The notes under the pieces: generated by a model | Database searches by the model: none | Seen by the model: the letters and a program-made list of their open reading frames with translations, nothing else | What the model was told of the DNA's origin: nothing | Origin: Trichomonas tenax | Taxonomy: Eukaryota > Parabasalia > Trichomonadida > Trichomonadidae | DNA length: 11,282 bases | NCBI GenBank assembly: GCA_023091735.1 | Contig: JALKBU010001417.1 | Location: forward strand, 1-11,282 | Direction of reading: 5' to 3' | Shown: positions 1 through 7,214 of the stretch, in pieces | Position numbering within the stretch: position 1 is the stretch's first letter | Layout of the letters: the number at the start of each line of letters is the position of its first letter | Program-made: the position numbers and the translations under genes

Positions 1-127
1 CTACAAAGATATTTATAACATTTTTAAAAAAGTGACAATTTGCCCGCGCAAAAAGTGATAGTTTAATCATGAAAAGTGACTTTAAGGTTCTATGCCACTT
101 TTTGATGTTCACTTTTGTCCTAGACTC
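1..127 (+). repeat. Left copy of a ~127-bp inverted repeat
   Basis: This stretch matches the reverse complement of 11070-11197 almost end to end, at roughly 85% identity by eye with a few one-base indels. Shared words include CAAAGATATTTAT, GACAATTTGCCCGC, AAAAGTGACTTTAAGGTT and CACTTTTTGATGTTCACTTTTGTC. Matching stops abruptly just after AGACTC at 127. Inside the repeat AAAAGTGA occurs three times (26-36, 50-58, 72-80) and its complement twice (96-103, 110-118). The outer edge coincides with the first base of the window, so its true end and any target-site duplication cannot be seen. It could be a transposon terminal repeat or a MITE-like solo repeat. Confidence 0.85.
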
Positions 128-575
128 AATTGAATAGGGGTGACAAACCACCTTTCGGCAAGCAGTTTATAAAATGAAATCGAACATTGTTAAAAAGACT
201 ATACATACCTTCAACTTTATAGATATCATAAAGATTTGATCTGAGATGGAACATAGAAGAAATTTGATGGAGAATTGTTCAGAAATATGACATGTAAATT
301 ATTACTTGGCAAATGTAAACTGATGTAAATCAATTGAAAATATCAAATTTTCAAAAAATAAATATTATTCTATATTTTATTCTGAATATAAACATTTTTC
401 TTATAAAAATGTGACAAAATTTTAAAATAAAATCGCATTAAAAGTGACAATAATTTCAATGTATCTAATTCGGAAAACGTGACGAATCTGTTCAAAATTT
501 CGCATGAAAAAAACAAAAGCACACAACACGGTATCACAGAATTGTATCAGAAATACGGTTAAAAGTGAAATAAAA
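128..575. other. Intergenic region upstream of the Rab gene
   Basis: About 450 bases of A/T-rich sequence with no convincing reading frame or RNA gene. It carries scattered copies of the GTGAC word also found in the flanking repeat: AAAATGTGAC (406-415), AAAAGTGAC (440-448), AAAACGTGAC (474-483) and AAAAGTGA (561-568, just before the Rab start). These may be promoter elements or remnants of more repeat copies; nothing here decides between the two. Confidence 0.4.
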
Positions 576-1166
576 ATGACCGATCCTCAGGAAATCAAGC
601 TCGTAGTCGTAGGAGAGACAAGTGTCGGCAAAACGAGTATTCTTCAGAGGTACGTCGAAGGTCGTATTGATGATCAGATGTCAACTATAGGCGCTTGCTG
701 TCTCGAAAAGAATGTCGAGATCAACAAACACGAGTATACACTCAACTTGTGGGATACTGCTGGTCAGGAGGCTTACCGTGCTATTGTTCCGATGTATTTT
801 AGAGGTGCTTCTATAGCCTTAATCGTGGCAGACATCTCAAACTTCATGACAATTGATAAAATCCCGTATTGGATAGACCTTGTGAAACAAAATATAGAAA
901 ACGAAAACTTAATTATCGCAGTTGTCATAAATAAAGTAGATTTACAAACAGATAAGTTGACAGAGACAGACATAATACAACAGGTTCACATAAATACAAA
1001 TAACATTTTCTTTACATCAGCGTTAACAGGAATTGGAATAGACACTCTATTCGATTATTTGATAACAAAGTTCGATGAACTTGCACATGGGCCGCCAGAA
1101 CAGAAGGAGGCCCAGGTGAAAATTGTTGATACATCAGAAAAAACGCATAAGCGTTGTTCGTGTTAA
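576..1166 (+). CDS. Rab-family small GTPase (Rab5-like subgroup)
   Basis: A Rab GTPase, expected to cycle between GDP and GTP and to recruit effectors for vesicle traffic. Numbering from the chosen Met, all G motifs are present: P-loop GETSVGKTS (13-21), switch I Thr37 in STIGA, WDTAGQE (59-65), NKVD (119-122) and the TSAL box (147-150). The C-terminus is Cys-Ser-Cys (194-196), a CXC motif for double geranylgeranylation, so the protein should be membrane-bound. The PMYFRGAS stretch after switch II recalls Rab5/21/22, but the subgroup is tentative. The frame is open from an earlier ATG at 504, which would add 24 basic, unconserved residues. The start at 576 gives 196 residues, the usual Rab length, with the usual spacing to the P-loop. 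It converges on the UBC12 gene, with 97 bases between stops. Confidence 0.93.
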   Translation: MTDPQEIKLVVVGETSVGKTSILQRYVEGRIDDQMSTIGACCLEKNVEINKHEYTLNLWDTAGQEAYRAIVPMYFRGASIALIVADISNFMTIDKIPYWIDLVKQNIENENLIIAVVINKVDLQTDKLTETDIIQQVHINTNNIFFTSALTGIGIDTLFDYLITKFDELAHGPPEQKEAQVKIVDTSEKTHKRCSC

Positions 1167-1263
1167 TATTATTGTTTACAAATCACTCATTTCTAAATAA
1201 ACTCTTGCGGATATATCAATATATTCTTGATCTTTCATTTCCTCTTTCATATAAAAAAATGTA

Positions 1264-1743
1264 TTAATCAAATGTAGCTTTCACAGGACAATTCAACTTC
1301 ATAACGTTCTTCGCGTGTACGTTAAACTTAATGGGATCCTTTTTGTATTCGTCTGCCGCTTCTTGATTAAGCGGATCATTCACATTTGGCTCTGTGAATA
1401 TGTAAATGATACCTGCAAATATCGAAGTTAAGCTCAATGCAGGCGTGTAACTCTCTCTTAGGACATTTAAGCAAATATTACCTTGAGAATCGATATTTGG
1501 ATGCCAAATTTTTGTAAGGCACTTAACTGTCGGTCTTTCGAATGGATAATCCGGAGGTATTGTGAACTCAAAATCGAAATTGCCGTTTTCCCATATTCCT
1601 TCCTTAGGATGAAATCTAATCATAAATTTTTTCAAGTTTTTTGGATCGGGAAACTTCAGTTTGATATTGTCAAAGTGATCGATTGATTCGAGGTCTTTCT
1701 GGATTCTGATTTCTGCGTAATCAACTTTCTTTTTTGTCGACAT
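1264..1743 (-). CDS. UBC12: NEDD8-conjugating E2 enzyme, UBC12/UBE2M-like
   Basis: An E2 enzyme of 159 residues that should accept NEDD8 from the NAE1-UBA3 E1 and pass it, with an RBX1-type E3, to cullins. The UBC fold is complete: the N-terminal RIQKDL helix, the FEFTIPPDYPFERPTVKC strands, HPN at 81-83 and catalytic Cys91 in GNICLNVLRE. Two stretches favour UBC12 over ubiquitin E2s: the ICLNVLRESYTPALSL segment, and the later IFTEPNVNDPLNQEAA, which parallels the UBC12 version FLEPNPEDPLNKEAA. The usual Trp after the active-site loop is Tyr here. The protein lacks the roughly 25-residue N-terminal extension by which animal and yeast UBC12 docks on NAE1. An initiator-like sequence lies shortly upstream. 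Confidence 0.92.
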   Translation of the reverse strand: MSTKKKVDYAEIRIQKDLESIDHFDNIKLKFPDPKNLKKFMIRFHPKEGIWENGNFDFEFTIPPDYPFERPTVKCLTKIWHPNIDSQGNICLNVLRESYTPALSLTSIFAGIIYIFTEPNVNDPLNQEAADEYKKDPIKFNVHAKNVMKLNCPVKATFD

Positions 1744-1756
1744 CAGATTTTATCCT

Positions 1757-1768
1757 TAAAAATAATGA
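1757..1768 (-). promoter_or_regulatory. Initiator-like element before the UBC12 gene
   Basis: Read on the minus strand this is TCATTATTTTTA, ending 13 bases before the ATG at 1743. It agrees with the first part of the trichomonad initiator TCAYTWYTCATTA, which normally lies within about 20 bases of the start codon. The match is partial and the sequence is A/T-rich, so chance is possible. Confidence 0.4.
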
Positions 1769-1862
1769 CATAATAAGTTATGGTATTTTCATATTTCTGT
1801 ATTTCCTGATATTTGAAAGGAACAGAACCAAAAACATGTAAATTCTTAAAATTTATATCCTT

Positions 1863-2311
1863 TTATTCTTGGTGTGTAACAATTCTCATGAATCTTCTGA
1901 ACTCATCCAACTTGAGCGTTCCATTCTGGTCCTCGTCGAACGAGTTTAATATTAGCTCGGCTTGATTCCAAGAGACATTGATACCAAGAGTCTTGAGCAT
2001 CTTTCTAATCTCGGAGACGCCAATAAATCCTGAATTGTCAGTGTCTTGTCGAAAAATAACTCGAATAAGAAGTCCGGAATCTGGAGAATTGAAGGTAAAT
2101 CAGTCATCAAGTCACGGAATTCGTCGAAGGAGATGACGCCATTCTCATCCTTATCGGTAACATACCAAAGTAATGTTGTGTTGACAACTGATTGAGGAAC
2201 ATTGCATTCTTCGAGCATTGCAACCATCTCGTTGTAGTCGATAGCACCGGACTTATCGGTGTCAACAGCTTCGAATAGCTCTTGAAGCCTGTCAAACACT
2301 AGTTCAGACAT
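1863..2311 (-). CDS. Four-EF-hand calcium-binding protein, broken by a one-base deletion
   Basis: A calmodulin/centrin-type protein. From the ATG at 2311 the frame encodes EF-hand loop 1 (17-28, DTDKSGAIDYNE) and loop 2 (53-64, DKDENGVISFDE), then runs off frame at about residue 89 and stops near 1952. In the neighbouring frame the protein resumes exactly where expected, with loop 3 (DTDNSGFIGVSE) and loop 4 (DEDQNGTLKLDE), to a TAA at 1863-1865. One base is missing near 2044-2045, where GACAAGACACT would need an extra G. Allowing for it, the length is 149 residues, the same as calmodulin. An in-frame ATG at 2335 was rejected because an initiator-like site lies between it and 2311. This is either a sequencing error, a recent pseudogene or, less likely, a protein truncated after two hands. 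Confidence 0.85.
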
Positions 2312-2315
2312 TTTG

Positions 2316-2328
2316 TAATAAGAAGTAA
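2316..2328 (-). promoter_or_regulatory. Initiator-like element before the EF-hand gene
   Basis: On the minus strand this reads TTACTTCTTATTA, differing at two positions from the trichomonad initiator TCAYTWYTCATTA, and it ends four bases before the ATG at 2311. This is the best initiator match in the window. It places transcription start downstream of the alternative ATG at 2335, which supports the shorter start. Confidence 0.55.
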
Positions 2329-2335
2329 ATAACAT

Positions 2336-2934
2336 TGAATCCTTTGATTATGAAAATTGTTCATTTGTTGATTTTCGATCGAATTTCAATGTGAATCGTG
2401 TATACAGTGACCTCTGCTATCAAAACTCTTATCGTATTTCAATTGAAAAATGTCTTTAACTCAATTTCAAATGCAAATTGTGGAAATGAGTAGTCAATTT
2501 AAAAAATTGATCAAGCTACAGCATATCGTACTTAATTTGAGTTGATCTATAGAAGATGGAAGCGATTTGACTACCTAAATCTGTTAGAAGATATTAAATC
2601 GCTTGCATTTCGTCATTAGTATTTTGTTGCGTCAATAATAGCCATTAGCTTTAGATTTGCCAAAAATATTGATCAAATTTTGATAAATATTCAACTTCAA
2701 ACGGCAAAAGTGTGTCTTTTGTGATTTCAATCTAAAATAGAAGCTATTACATTATTTAATTTTCAAAAATTATGAAAAATCAATCGGATTTTTAAATTTT
2801 TTGACCTTAAAAAACAAAAAAAAAACAAAGTTAAGCAATTTTTCGCCAGAGAAAAAAACTGATTTCATAAAGAAATGAGTAGTTATTATACAGTACAAAG
2901 CTTTAATATAAACAATAGTGATGCCTGTTTGTCG
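2336..2934. other. A/T-rich intergenic region, 600 bases
   Basis: This lies between the EF-hand gene and the end of the coiled-coil gene, both on the minus strand. I see no reading frame with coding character on either strand and no tRNA-like fold. The only local structure is a perfect 9-base inverted repeat, AAGCGATTT at 2560-2568 and AAATCGCTT at 2596-2604, separated by 27 bases. It could be chance. Confidence 0.4.
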
Positions 2935-3897
2935 TTAAGCAAATGCTTTCTGCAATGCTTCGATGACATCTGCTTTGCTGACCTCTGTCTTGTCATCAAA
3001 TGACTGAGAAAGAGATTCACAAGAGTTCGTAACAAGTTTGCGGAAGTAATTAAGAATGTCAACTTGGCTTTCAGATTTGAATTTCATCGCTTCTTCGTAT
3101 GTGACAATAGGCTTATCATTAATTTTATTTTGTTCTTTGATTTGATTTGTTTTTATTTCCATTTCAATTCTTTGTGAATGAATTAATTGAATTTCATTCT
3201 GTATTTCTTCAATCTCGTTTTTCAAATCTTGATTTGCCGTGCTATTCGAGCTGCTTGTTTTCTCTCCGTTCTGAACACTGATAATTTCTTTGTTAATTTT
3301 TTCTAATTCGCTTTGAAGATTTTCATATTGACTTTGTAAGTTTGCATTACGTGTCATTTCTTCATCTAATTGAGTAATAACAAGCGCAACCGAATGCCTT
3401 GCTTCCATTTGGGCATCTTGTGCTGTTGATTCGTATAATAATCTATCAATTTCATCTGATGACTTTATTAATTCGACTTCCTGCTTCTCACTTTCTTCGA
3501 CTAAATGGACAACACCGTCCAAAATGGATTCATCATCCATGCAAACATTTTCATAATTTGCGTTTGTGCGATGTAGAGTTTGTAATTCGTTAACAAACGA
3601 TTCAAACATTTTATTCACCTCTTTTTCTAAATCTTCGAGACTGTCAATCGTATTTTTCATTGATATTGGGTCTAAAGGATATCTATTCTGTGGCTGTTCT
3701 TGTTCTTTCGGAGCCTCCTCTTTCGGTGGCTCTTCTTTTACCTCATTTTTAGGAGTTTGAGGATTTGGATTTTTTCCTGGGTAAGGTTTAGGGACTATAA
3801 CTTGTATTGGCTTTTGCGCAATCGGCAACTCCGGTTTATTACTCGTTCTGGCGAACAATGAACCTCCACTGTCATTATCAAATAAAGAGAATGTCAT
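2935..3897 (-). CDS. Coiled-coil protein, possible Nup62/Nsp1-like nucleoporin
   Basis: A 320-residue protein with three parts. Residues 1-20 contain two SLF triplets (4-6 and 13-15). Residues 21-75 are disordered and rich in Pro, Lys and Glu. About 85-270 form a long acidic coiled coil, broken by a short Ser/Asn/Thr linker, and a helical tail ends at 320. The segment with EKEVNKMFESF, the following helices and the late QVDILNYFRKLVTNS recall the order of helices in the Nup62/Nsp1 C-terminal domain, and the SLF triplets could be residual FG-type motifs. This rests on helix pattern rather than identity, and any coiled-coil scaffold could look similar. The gene diverges from ALG1 across a 142-base spacer. 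It is a real gene with high confidence; the family is tentative. Confidence 0.8.
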   Translation of the reverse strand: MTFSLFDNDSGGSLFARTSNKPELPIAQKPIQVIVPKPYPGKNPNPQTPKNEVKEEPPKEEAPKEQEQPQNRYPLDPISMKNTIDSLEDLEKEVNKMFESFVNELQTLHRTNANYENVCMDDESILDGVVHLVEESEKQEVELIKSSDEIDRLLYESTAQDAQMEARHSVALVITQLDEEMTRNANLQSQYENLQSELEKINKEIISVQNGEKTSSSNSTANQDLKNEIEEIQNEIQLIHSQRIEMEIKTNQIKEQNKINDKPIVTYEEAMKFKSESQVDILNYFRKLVTNSCESLSQSFDDKTEVSKADVIEALQKAFA

Positions 3898-4039
3898 ATG
3901 AATTATTACTTTTATTAAGCACTTTTTGGAAACTTTTCACTTTTTCGATTGTACCTTTATTGCAATAATTGACACTTTTTTGGAAAATTTATGTCAGTTT
4001 TTGTAAATGCCACGATAATTTTTATGGCACTTTTTAAAA
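3898..4039. promoter_or_regulatory. Divergent promoter region with four CACTTTTT boxes
   Basis: This 142-base spacer separates the starts of the coiled-coil gene (leftward) and ALG1 (rightward). CACTTTTT occurs at 3920-3927, 3938-3945, 3973-3980 and 4028-4035. The first and third copies extend to CACTTTTTGGAAA and CACTTTTTTGGAAA. The last copy ends five bases before the ALG1 ATG. Read on the minus strand the box is AAAAAGTG, the same word that is clustered in the window-flanking inverted repeats. Four copies of an 8-mer in 142 bases is more than base composition suggests, so a shared promoter or operator role is a reasonable inference. Confidence 0.5.
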
Positions 4040-5209
4040 ATGCCTGAATATGTCGTTGTTGTGTTAGGAGACTTAGGAAGGAGCCCACGCATGCAGAACC
4101 ATGCCGTTTGCCTTTCCAAGCTTCCGGATGCGAGAGTTCACCTTGTTGGATACAATGAATCTCCGTTATTTGCGGAATTACAGAAAAATGATAAAATTAT
4201 TATTCATCCTATCAAGCCTTTTTGGAACTTACCGCGCTACTTGTTCCCAATATATGCACCGCTCAAGATTTTGTGGCTTTTATTCCAGTTAATGTTATTA
4301 ATATTTACTTTACCACGCTTCGATCTCGTTTTAGCACAGAATCCGCCGACAATTCCAACACTTCCTTTCTGCTGGCTTCTGAGACTGATCAAAGGAAAGC
4401 GTTTTGTCATCGATTGGCACAATCTCGGATGGTCAATCTTGAAATGCAACAAGTCTCGCGGCTGGAAGGTCCTCAAATTCCTCGAATACATCACAGGAAG
4501 GTGGTCTGATGGAAATATCACAGTTACAAACGCTTTACAAGCACACTTAAGAGAAAATAGAATCGAATCCGCTGTTGTTTACGACAAACCATCCGATTTA
4601 TTCAAGCCAACACGTGAATCTCGTCCAAAGTTTGCAGAAAAACTCGAAATCGAAGCAAATTCTGTCTGGATTATGTCATCAACATCATGGACACCAGATG
4701 AGGAAGTAGAGATGATCCTCGAGGCATCAGATATTCTTGATACCGAGCTTTCTGCTGCTAAGAGGACAATTACTTTCATCATTTCCGGAAAGGGTCCAAA
4801 CAAGAGAGCATTCGAATCTGAGGTTAAGGGACGTAACTACATCAACATCGACTTTAGGTTCCCATTCTTACCATATGAAGAATACGCAGAACTTCTTGGT
4901 TCATGTGATGCAGGCGTTTCTCTCCATTACTCATCTTCTGGCTTCGATCTCCCGATGAAGGGACTTGACATGATCGGTGCTGGTCTCCCGCTCCTCTCCG
5001 TCAGATATTCTTGCATCGATGAACTCGTCAAGGATGGAGAAAATGGTCTTCTCTTCAAGGATGCCGAAGAACTCGCGAATGTTATTCGTGCTTGCTTCAT
5101 CGAGAAATCCCTTGACATCGAGAAGATCCGCGAAGGAAGCGTCAAGTCTGGTGCTGAGAAATGGGACGGAATCTGGGAAAGAGCTGCCAAACCAGTCTTG
5201 ATTCAGTAA
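4040..5209 (+). CDS. ALG1: ALG1, chitobiosyldiphosphodolichol beta-mannosyltransferase
   Basis: ALG1 (GT33, EC 2.4.1.142) adds the first mannose from GDP-Man to GlcNAc2-PP-dolichol on the cytosolic face of the ER, an early step of N-glycan assembly. Landmarks are GDLGRSPRMQ (10-19), a hydrophobic segment at about 73-91, AQNPPTIPTLP (99-109), DWHNLGWSIL (125-134), the second Rossmann half with STSWTPDEE and SGKGPNK, and the C-terminal SSSGFDLPMKGLDMIGAGLP nucleotide-sugar site followed by DGENGLLF. At 389 residues it is shorter than the yeast and human enzymes (about 450-460). It starts almost directly at the GDxGRSPRM strand, with no N-terminal membrane anchor. The ATG follows a CACTTTTT box and no upstream in-frame alternative is needed. 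The TAAATAA at the end may double as a trichomonad-type poly(A) signal. Confidence 0.95.
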   Translation: MPEYVVVVLGDLGRSPRMQNHAVCLSKLPDARVHLVGYNESPLFAELQKNDKIIIHPIKPFWNLPRYLFPIYAPLKILWLLFQLMLLIFTLPRFDLVLAQNPPTIPTLPFCWLLRLIKGKRFVIDWHNLGWSILKCNKSRGWKVLKFLEYITGRWSDGNITVTNALQAHLRENRIESAVVYDKPSDLFKPTRESRPKFAEKLEIEANSVWIMSSTSWTPDEEVEMILEASDILDTELSAAKRTITFIISGKGPNKRAFESEVKGRNYINIDFRFPFLPYEEYAELLGSCDAGVSLHYSSSGFDLPMKGLDMIGAGLPLLSVRYSCIDELVKDGENGLLFKDAEELANVIRACFIEKSLDIEKIREGSVKSGAEKWDGIWERAAKPVLIQ

Positions 5210-5453
5210 ATAATTGCTATCATAAGTATTTGCAAAATGAAATTAATGCTTGTACAATGATAGCATATATTTATTAAAAATTAGATATAAATTTAGAAAT
5301 AAATAGTGTTAATTCAAAGAAAACATAATTGAATGATAGAAGCTGAGTAGTGTAATAAAATTTTATAATTCTCAGCCTTTGATATATTGTCTATAATAAG
5401 AATCTCTTGATGAAAAGTTTGCTAAGTGATTAAGGTTATTTTAGTTTTAAAAA
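5210..5453. other. Intergenic region with a hairpin at 5342-5376
   Basis: This A/T-rich spacer lies between two genes that both read rightward. GCTGAG (5342-5347) and CTCAGC (5371-5376) are perfect complements, and the interior contains the palindrome ATAAAATTTTAT, so an RNA or DNA hairpin is possible. Its position fits either the 3' flank of ALG1 or the upstream region of the next gene. No function is shown. Confidence 0.3.
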
Positions 5454-5849
5454 ATGGAAATGAATGAAGATGATGTTTGTGAGGAGTTAGACAATCTAAA
5501 GTATCCAATGGAAGAGTCAGGATGGATAAGGAGGCCGCAGAACAATCTTCCGAGTTATATTTCGTTGAGAAAATCGTTATATTCACTTGGAATTGTTCCA
5601 TCACTGACATGGGACAAAGAAGATTGCTTGAACGCTTTCAAAAACGATAAAAAACTCAATAACGAGTCATTTAACGACAAAACAACAGATGCTTTATATT
5701 CATCTGTATTAAAAACGTTTCGCGATGAAAAGAGATCACTGGACAATATTAAATCTGTGACATCAAGTATTCTTCCACAGATCGATGCCCACATTAAGAG
5801 CCACGAAGAAGCTTTAATTAAGAAGCAATTAAATATGATGAAGAAATAA
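5454..5849 (+). CDS. Small helical hypothetical protein
   Basis: I do not recognise this 131-residue protein. It begins acidic (MEMNEDDVCEELDNL), has a central Trp- and Tyr-containing region (SGWIRRPQNNLPSYISLRKS, then GIVPSLTWDKEDC), and ends in a predicted helical, heptad-like basic tail that finishes KKQLNMMKK. There is no signal peptide, membrane segment or metal-binding cluster. The ATG follows an AAAA tract as in neighbouring genes, and a second in-frame ATG lies two codons later. The steady amino-acid composition and clean start and stop support a real gene. It might be a small subunit of a larger complex, but that is a guess. It converges on the PDI-like gene with about 97 bases between stops. 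Confidence 0.75.
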   Translation: MEMNEDDVCEELDNLKYPMEESGWIRRPQNNLPSYISLRKSLYSLGIVPSLTWDKEDCLNAFKNDKKLNNESFNDKTTDALYSSVLKTFRDEKRSLDNIKSVTSSILPQIDAHIKSHEEALIKKQLNMMKK

Positions 5850-5946
5850 GTTCAAATTTTGTATGCGTTTTGTTAGTATAGATATATTAATAAATAATGT
5901 TTATGTTAAAAACAGTTTATTTTAATAACAACCTAATATCATTATT

Positions 5947-7104
5947 TCATTCAGCTTTTAAACGTTGATATTTCTTTGCAACCTCTGTTTCTTCATCACC
6001 TAAACATTTTGCCATGAGCCAAAACATAAGAACACAAAATACAATCACACAAACAACTAAACCAATGATCCATTCTTGTCCAGCTGCTCTAAGTTGATAT
6101 AACTGTGTCCAAAAGTCAGAAAATAGTCCATTTCCAGGTCCCTCCCAACGCACTTTGCTTAAATCTAAGTTTTGAACCCAATTAACAAGTTCATCAGAAT
6201 TGAACGCGCATGGATACTGCTTCCACCTAGAGTTCTCCATATCTAGAATAAAGAAAGCAGGTAACGAGTTTTGCTTAACATTCAAAAATTTGGCCATCCA
6301 CTCTCTTTCATCGAAAATAGAGTATGCAGCCCAATACTTCTCAGAAATTTTACGCGCAGAATCATATACACTTTGATAATGACTTTGCTCTATGAAATAT
6401 AATCCAATTATTCTTCTTTGTGATTTGATGAGTTCAAAAAGAACACCAGTTAGCATCGGAAAGAGTGGAAAAGCGTTGTCAAGAATGAATTGTTGAATAT
6501 TTCCAAAGTTCCATTCATCATCGAAATTAACAACGTGTGTTTTAGATCTGTAAGCGTATAATTTTTCTTTATCCGAGTTGATTGAAAGGAACATGCAGTC
6601 GAAGTTTCTAAATTGAAGAACAGCATTATGAAGTAAAAAAGTTTGATCGCCAAGTGGGTGTTCATATACAAAAATTGAAGAGACATTCGAGTATCCCGTG
6701 TATTTAGGTATCTCATTGAGCTCGGCTTCAACAAATGGATAATTAATTTGCTTTCTAAGGAAAACTTGAATGCTGTCAACATTCAAAGGTCCTTCGTATC
6801 GTATTGGTTTTGGAGAATCGCTGTCAATCCATAAAATTTGAGGATATCCCGGACGAGATAATTTCAAACACAATTTTTGACTCGTTTGACAGTTAATATC
6901 CGCAACAATAACACCCGCAGGTATATTTGTCTGATTTATGAACAATTCCCATGTTGGAGCAAATCTTGCACAATGATCGCACCAAGGATCCCATAGTTTG
7001 ATCAATAATTTTGAATTTGGATCCTCTGCTCTCAATTTGTTGAAACTTTCTTCGTTAAGTGCTAATGATTTTATGGTTTTGATGAACAAAAAATAAAAAA
7101 TCAT
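5947..7104 (-). CDS. Membrane-anchored thioredoxin/PDI-like protein (TMX-type)
   Basis: A 385-residue type I membrane protein, probably an ER oxidoreductase. A short hydrophobic signal sequence covers about 1-16. A thioredoxin domain follows, with active site WCDHC (Cys42 and Cys45) in the KLWDPWCDHCARFAPTW context and the cis-Pro loop GYPQ (Pro88). The lumenal middle, about 120-340, probably holds further thioredoxin-like folds without a CxxC. A single membrane helix lies at about 346-364 and a 21-residue charged cytosolic tail ends RLKAE, which loosely resembles a KxKxx retrieval signal. Sequons occur at 57 (NQT) and 140 (NVS). PDI enzymes usually carry CGHC; Asp in the second position is unusual and should alter the redox potential. 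An initiator-like site lies directly before the ATG. Confidence 0.88.
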   Translation of the reverse strand: MIFYFLFIKTIKSLALNEESFNKLRAEDPNSKLLIKLWDPWCDHCARFAPTWELFINQTNIPAGVIVADINCQTSQKLCLKLSRPGYPQILWIDSDSPKPIRYEGPLNVDSIQVFLRKQINYPFVEAELNEIPKYTGYSNVSSIFVYEHPLGDQTFLLHNAVLQFRNFDCMFLSINSDKEKLYAYRSKTHVVNFDDEWNFGNIQQFILDNAFPLFPMLTGVLFELIKSQRRIIGLYFIEQSHYQSVYDSARKISEKYWAAYSIFDEREWMAKFLNVKQNSLPAFFILDMENSRWKQYPCAFNSDELVNWVQNLDLSKVRWEGPGNGLFSDFWTQLYQLRAAGQEWIIGLVVCVIVFCVLMFWLMAKCLGDEETEVAKKYQRLKAE

Positions 7105-7117
7105 TAACTAAAAATGA
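7105..7117 (-). promoter_or_regulatory. Initiator-like element before the PDI-like gene
   Basis: On the minus strand this is TCATTTTTAGTTA, directly abutting the ATG at 7104. It matches the trichomonad initiator TCAYTWYTCATTA except at two positions near its 3' end. The very short leader it implies is normal for trichomonads. Confidence 0.42.
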
Positions 7118-7214
7118 ACATAAATATTATCAACATTATATACATAAGGGCTTCTATATATCACATGAAAATGAATGATAAGAAATAACAATTTACAATA
7201 TCAAATATAAATTT

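Noticed and set aside
504..575. Upstream in-frame ATG extending the Rab protein by 24 residues
   Set aside because: The extension is basic and unlike Rab N-termini. The ATG at 576 gives normal length and P-loop spacing.
4222..5201. Several other open frames overlapping ALG1 on both strands
   Set aside because: They are shadows of the ALG1 coding sequence, which is unambiguous by its motifs.
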